Shown here: piece after piece, positions 61,175 through 64,000 of the stretch
Position numbering within the stretch: the first letter of the stretch is position 1
How the letters are laid out: each line of letters starts with the position of its first letter
Assembly (NCBI GenBank): GCA_027577595.1
Contig: JANBRJ010000064.1
Span: forward strand, 34,674 to 98,673
Origin: Coemansia sp. RSA 487
Lineage: Eukaryota > Kickxellomycota > Kickxellomycetes > Kickxellales > Kickxellaceae
DNA length: 64,000 bases
Direction: 5' to 3'
Notes under the pieces: model-generated
Seen by the model: only the letters and a program-made list of their open reading frames with translations
Told to the model about the DNA's origin: nothing
The model's database searches: none
Translations under genes and position numbers: made by a program

Positions 61175-61474
61175 ATGCAGGACCCAGCTATGGATCAAAT
61201 AGCCCAAGTGCTAAAAAACTTCATTGAATCTCAAAGTGCGCACGACATAAGACAAGAAGAACGCGACAGGAGGCAAGAAGAGCGTGATGTAAATCTTCAG
61301 AATACTATAAGCAACCTTGTTCGGTCCCAAGAAGAACGCGACACAAATCACGAAGCAGAGTTTAATGAGCTTCGACAGACCAATCAGGAAATCCTAACTA
61401 GCCTGAAAACCCTAAATACAGTAGTTCCTGCGGCTCTACGCCAGGGCAGCTTCCCCCGCCTCCAGGTAAAGTGA
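61175..61474 (+). CDS. Small coiled-coil protein with QEERD repeats
   Basis: ATG at 61175 gives 99 residues: MQDPAMDQIAQVLKNFIES, then three QEERD units (about residues 27-57), a heptad-like coiled coil, and an end in LRQGSFPRLQVK. An alternative end exists: CAG|GTAAAG at 61466 is a good donor, GACTAAC (61495-61501) a branch point, and GGTCAG at 61524-61529 an acceptor, which would make the intron 61466-61529 and change the last two residues to DKLK with a stop at 61544. The start resembles gag-type N-termini of retroelements, and it lies near a LINE relic, so it could be a transposon fragment. No named family. Confidence 0.45.
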   Translation: MQDPAMDQIAQVLKNFIESQSAHDIRQEERDRRQEERDVNLQNTISNLVRSQEERDTNHEAEFNELRQTNQEILTSLKTLNTVVPAALRQGSFPRLQVK

Positions 61475-63619
61475 TCGATATTTCCTACCCTTTTTGACTA
61501 ACGGTAATAATATATGTCATTATGGTCAGGATAAACTAAAATAATGCGTTGCTTCATCTCATATACACGCTGTTTTGTATGAATAAAAGTATATTATAAA
61601 AACTGAAAAAGGAACCCCCAGAGAAGAAAAGACCCGTCTACCTGCGATGACATGACATGCTGTTAAATAGTGGTAAACATACATTCAGTAATTAGATTTC
61701 GTGTCACATTCCAGGTTCAATTAAAATGTAAAAAGACATTTGTAAAAGTATAACCAACAAACAAACAGCTCTAAATGTATCCAATGCAAAATTAATTGCA
61801 AATTACTTGATTGAAAACATATGAATATATCTTATTGTCATATTTGTCTTGTACTAGTTGCCAAATTCACTGCTCCATAATCTCATTTGGTCATATTTAT
61901 CAATGCATAAGATACTAGAGTTTCATAGTTCTTTCTTGGTCATTAGTATATGCTCTTTGTCTGCCCTCTGCAACCCATCTTTCTCAATGATTTACAGCTT
62001 AGCTAGTCTGCTGTCTGGCTGCATATGGATTCTCTTGGTCTCTGGTTTTCTCTTTTCTTTTTCTACTAAACATATCCCTTGATCTCTGGCTTTGTCAGGT
62101 GGTGTTGGCCAAAAATAGCAGATAATGCCTACTAATTAATCAGCATAAGTCACGTGACTTCACTGATTAATACTGCCAAGAAATATGATCATATATCTGC
62201 ACTCCAGGGTCTAACTTCCATATGCTGGAGAACAAACTCCACTCATTGAAGTCAGACATAAGGATATTCTTTTCATAGTAGAAGATATGCTAAGCTAAGG
62301 GATGGACTCTGTAGCCCATGCTAAAGTGTTACCAGAATTGTGATGAAGATTAAGTGATTTGATCTGTACCCAGAACAAAACCACCGAGTTTATTCAATTG
62401 TCCATTGTGACTCATCACATGTCCCAAAGACAGATAATATCTGAGGTAGTTTTGTTAATGTTTTACAGGTATAAAAAGTCAATGTTTCTGAAAAATAATA
62501 AGAGGAACTGGAGTTCCGCTTTGATAAATGCTTGTAATAAGAATGCTTTAACAGTATTCCCTATAGTAAAGTAAATTAATATAATTTCAAAAATATATTT
62601 ATATAATAGCATTTGCAGAAATCGAGCTGTACCTCAATGCTTATAAATATAACGACTTGGTTTCTCCTTTAGTTGGAGTTGACAACATCAGGTTTTGAAA
62701 ATGTAGTTTATTTACTAAGATTTTATCAAAAATGAAAATGAGCATAAATGATATTATACTTTCAAATTTTGTAATCGTTTTGATCAAATTACCAGACCTT
62801 GTATGCAGAATCGACTGTCTAATGGATATACACAAGCCTGTCCAGACAAGGTACGAAACATGCCAAAACAATGTTAACAAGTTGTTACACTATGGATGCT
62901 AGAGCTGTTACATAGAAGTATTCAATATATATTTCAGAACAGAACTAAGGGTGGCATGACAAGTATGGTATGAATGCCAGACCGTTTATATAGCCATAGA
63001 GCCAAGAGTTGTGATAATATTTCCTTAAATTACATGTCAGGAATATGACATAATATATTACATATCATATGGTGTATGCCTTGTTGCTGTGTGCAAGGCT
63101 GGCACGACAAAAACACAAACATGTGCAGCTTTTTGTGCAAGAATGATAAAGCTCGCAATAACCCTTTTAAACCCAGCACAACAGCATCAATATAAGGGTG
63201 CCATTTATTTGGCATGTAATGTGTTGGTTGTGAGCCAACACCCATTCCACAAGTAACTTTTCTCTAATAAAGTGCACGGTGGTACTTTTCGATAACTAAA
63301 GATATTTTCGTTGTATTATATTTTGTTTTTCATGATAGCCGACAGTAAGGAGCGTACTGTGGTATTATCGTTTATATAGATACAATCTACATCAAACTGT
63401 GCTATTTTAAAGTCACTTGAGTCGATTCGTTTCTGTGCAATTGACTGGCTATAACTCGAAGGTATCTTTGATTTACACAATGTTGCGGCTTGTGTAGAGC
63501 TCAGCTTCAACAGGAGTTGTTTATAATACCATGGTATCTAATGGTACTGAACATATGTTCATAATAATATCAAACTCTGTTAGGTTGTGAATGCAGAAAA
63601 CACTTAAAACCCATCAAAA
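61475..63619. other. Gene-poor AT-rich interval
   Basis: About 2.1 kb. Short frames only, such as minus-strand ones at 63030-63245 and 63316-63510; the latter has a serine-rich start and DFKIAQFDVDCIYIND but begins with TTG and is not recognised. The notable feature is the inverted repeat at 62136-62170. Confidence 0.35.
62136..62170. repeat. 35-bp inverted repeat with CACGTG centre
   Basis: Outer arms TTAATCAG (62136-62143) and CTGATTAA (62163-62170) are exact reverse complements. The inner AAGTCACGTGACTT (62147-62160) is a perfect 14-base palindrome with CACGTG at its centre. The linkers are CAT and CA. It lies in gene-free DNA. Confidence 0.85.
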
Positions 63620-64000
63620 CTATTTTCTAAGCTGCTCTCTTGCTTGCTGTGCAGAATCTTCTAGCACCGTAAGAAGAGACTCTGATAATTCTTCCCATTC
63701 GGCAGCGCGTTCCTCGAATGGGTCACTGAGAACTACAAACTCATGCATCCCAGTTTCAGTGTTGCGTTGCATGTCCGTCTTTTTGAGTGCGCCACGAAGA
63801 TCGCTGGAGCATTTATCGATTAGCACATAGCGCAGCTTTTTAACCAAATTAACCAGCAGGTCAATGTCCCCCAACCCAAAGTTAAACTCTGAGATAATTT
63901 GCTGGAAGTTATTACTGCTATCGAGATCAGTCCTTTTCGCGTCGGCTATCTCCTCGAGAGTCCCCTGGTGCCATCTGTGGAGCTTCTTGGGTGCTTTTCC
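63620..64000 (-). CDS. Unidentified protein, C-terminal part (runs off the right edge)
   Basis: The minus strand is open from the window edge to a TAG at 63620-63622, 126 residues, with no ATG required inside because the frame continues upstream of 64000. It holds KKLHRWHQGTLEEIADAKRT, a mixed segment GDIDLLVNLVKKLRYVLIDK, and an acidic-helical end (DPFEERAAEWEELSESLLTVLEDSAQQAREQLRK). The Glu/Leu-rich heptads suggest a coiled coil. I do not recognise the family; the missing upstream part is needed. Confidence 0.5.
   Translation of the reverse strand, partial: GKAPKKLHRWHQGTLEEIADAKRTDLDSSNNFQQIISEFNFGLGDIDLLVNLVKKLRYVLIDKCSSDLRGALKKTDMQRNTETGMHEFVVLSDPFEERAAEWEELSESLLTVLEDSAQQAREQLRK

Noticed and set aside
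1-64000. CRISPR arrays, bacterial operons, riboswitches or Shine-Dalgarno-driven genes
   Set aside because: Nothing of the kind is visible; genes, introns and the tRNA are eukaryotic.

Overview
This window looks like nuclear DNA of an early-diverging fungus, most likely a Kickxellomycotina (Coemansia-like) species. It carries a large division-2 chitin synthase, two GH81 beta-1,3-glucanase genes, a DUF4246 protein and a tRNA-Leu with eukaryotic A and B boxes. It also has short GT-AG introns with CTAA-type branch points, compact and mostly intron-poor genes, and AT-rich spacers with A/T runs. The taxonomic call is an inference from gene content.

Layout. At 1-8.1 kb: the 5' part of a glutathione S-transferase (GST) gene, two long-chain acyl-CoA ligases flanking a membrane-anchored UMP-CMP kinase, and a 2H phosphoesterase. 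At 8.3-10.6 kb: three tandem members (one frameshifted) of an unrecognised two-domain family that I read as divergent double ubiquitin-like proteins; a decayed member and an intact one lie at 26.9-28.3 kb. At 11.9-25.7 kb: a secreted Thr/Gln-rich protein, an intracellular-type GH81 glucanase, a kinesin-10, TRAX, an MFS transporter, a DM9 protein, a head-to-head pair of S-adenosylmethionine (SAM) genes (MAT2B-like and LCMT1) and a four-helix membrane protein. At 28.4-31.2 kb: three tandem sigma-like GST genes with related core promoters. At 31.8-44.4 kb: lunapark, two small ORFs behind TATA boxes, a mitochondrial-looking unknown protein, a broken F-box-like gene, an alpha/beta hydrolase, a GH81 copy without its catalytic domain, and a DUF4246 protein. 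At 44.6-58.4 kb: tRNA-Leu(AAG), chitin synthase, FANCI and the Chl1/DDX11 helicase. At 58.6-60.8 kb: an internally deleted LINE. At 60.8-64 kb: an AT-rich stretch with a small coiled-coil gene, a 35-bp inverted repeat and a partial gene running off the right edge.

Themes. Cell-wall synthesis and remodelling: chitin synthase and GH81. Genome maintenance: FANCI with its ubiquitination lysine conserved, Chl1 and kinesin-10. Lipid and nucleotide activation: two acyl-CoA ligases and UMP-CMP kinase. SAM supply and use: MAT2B-like and LCMT1. Two lineage-specific families, GST and the double ubiquitin-like proteins, show birth and decay in place. I corrected several gene models by eye: two N-terminal exons of the second acyl-CoA ligase, the first exon of lunapark, a 5' intron before the chitin synthase ATG, and ATG starts replacing TTG-initiated frames in several genes.
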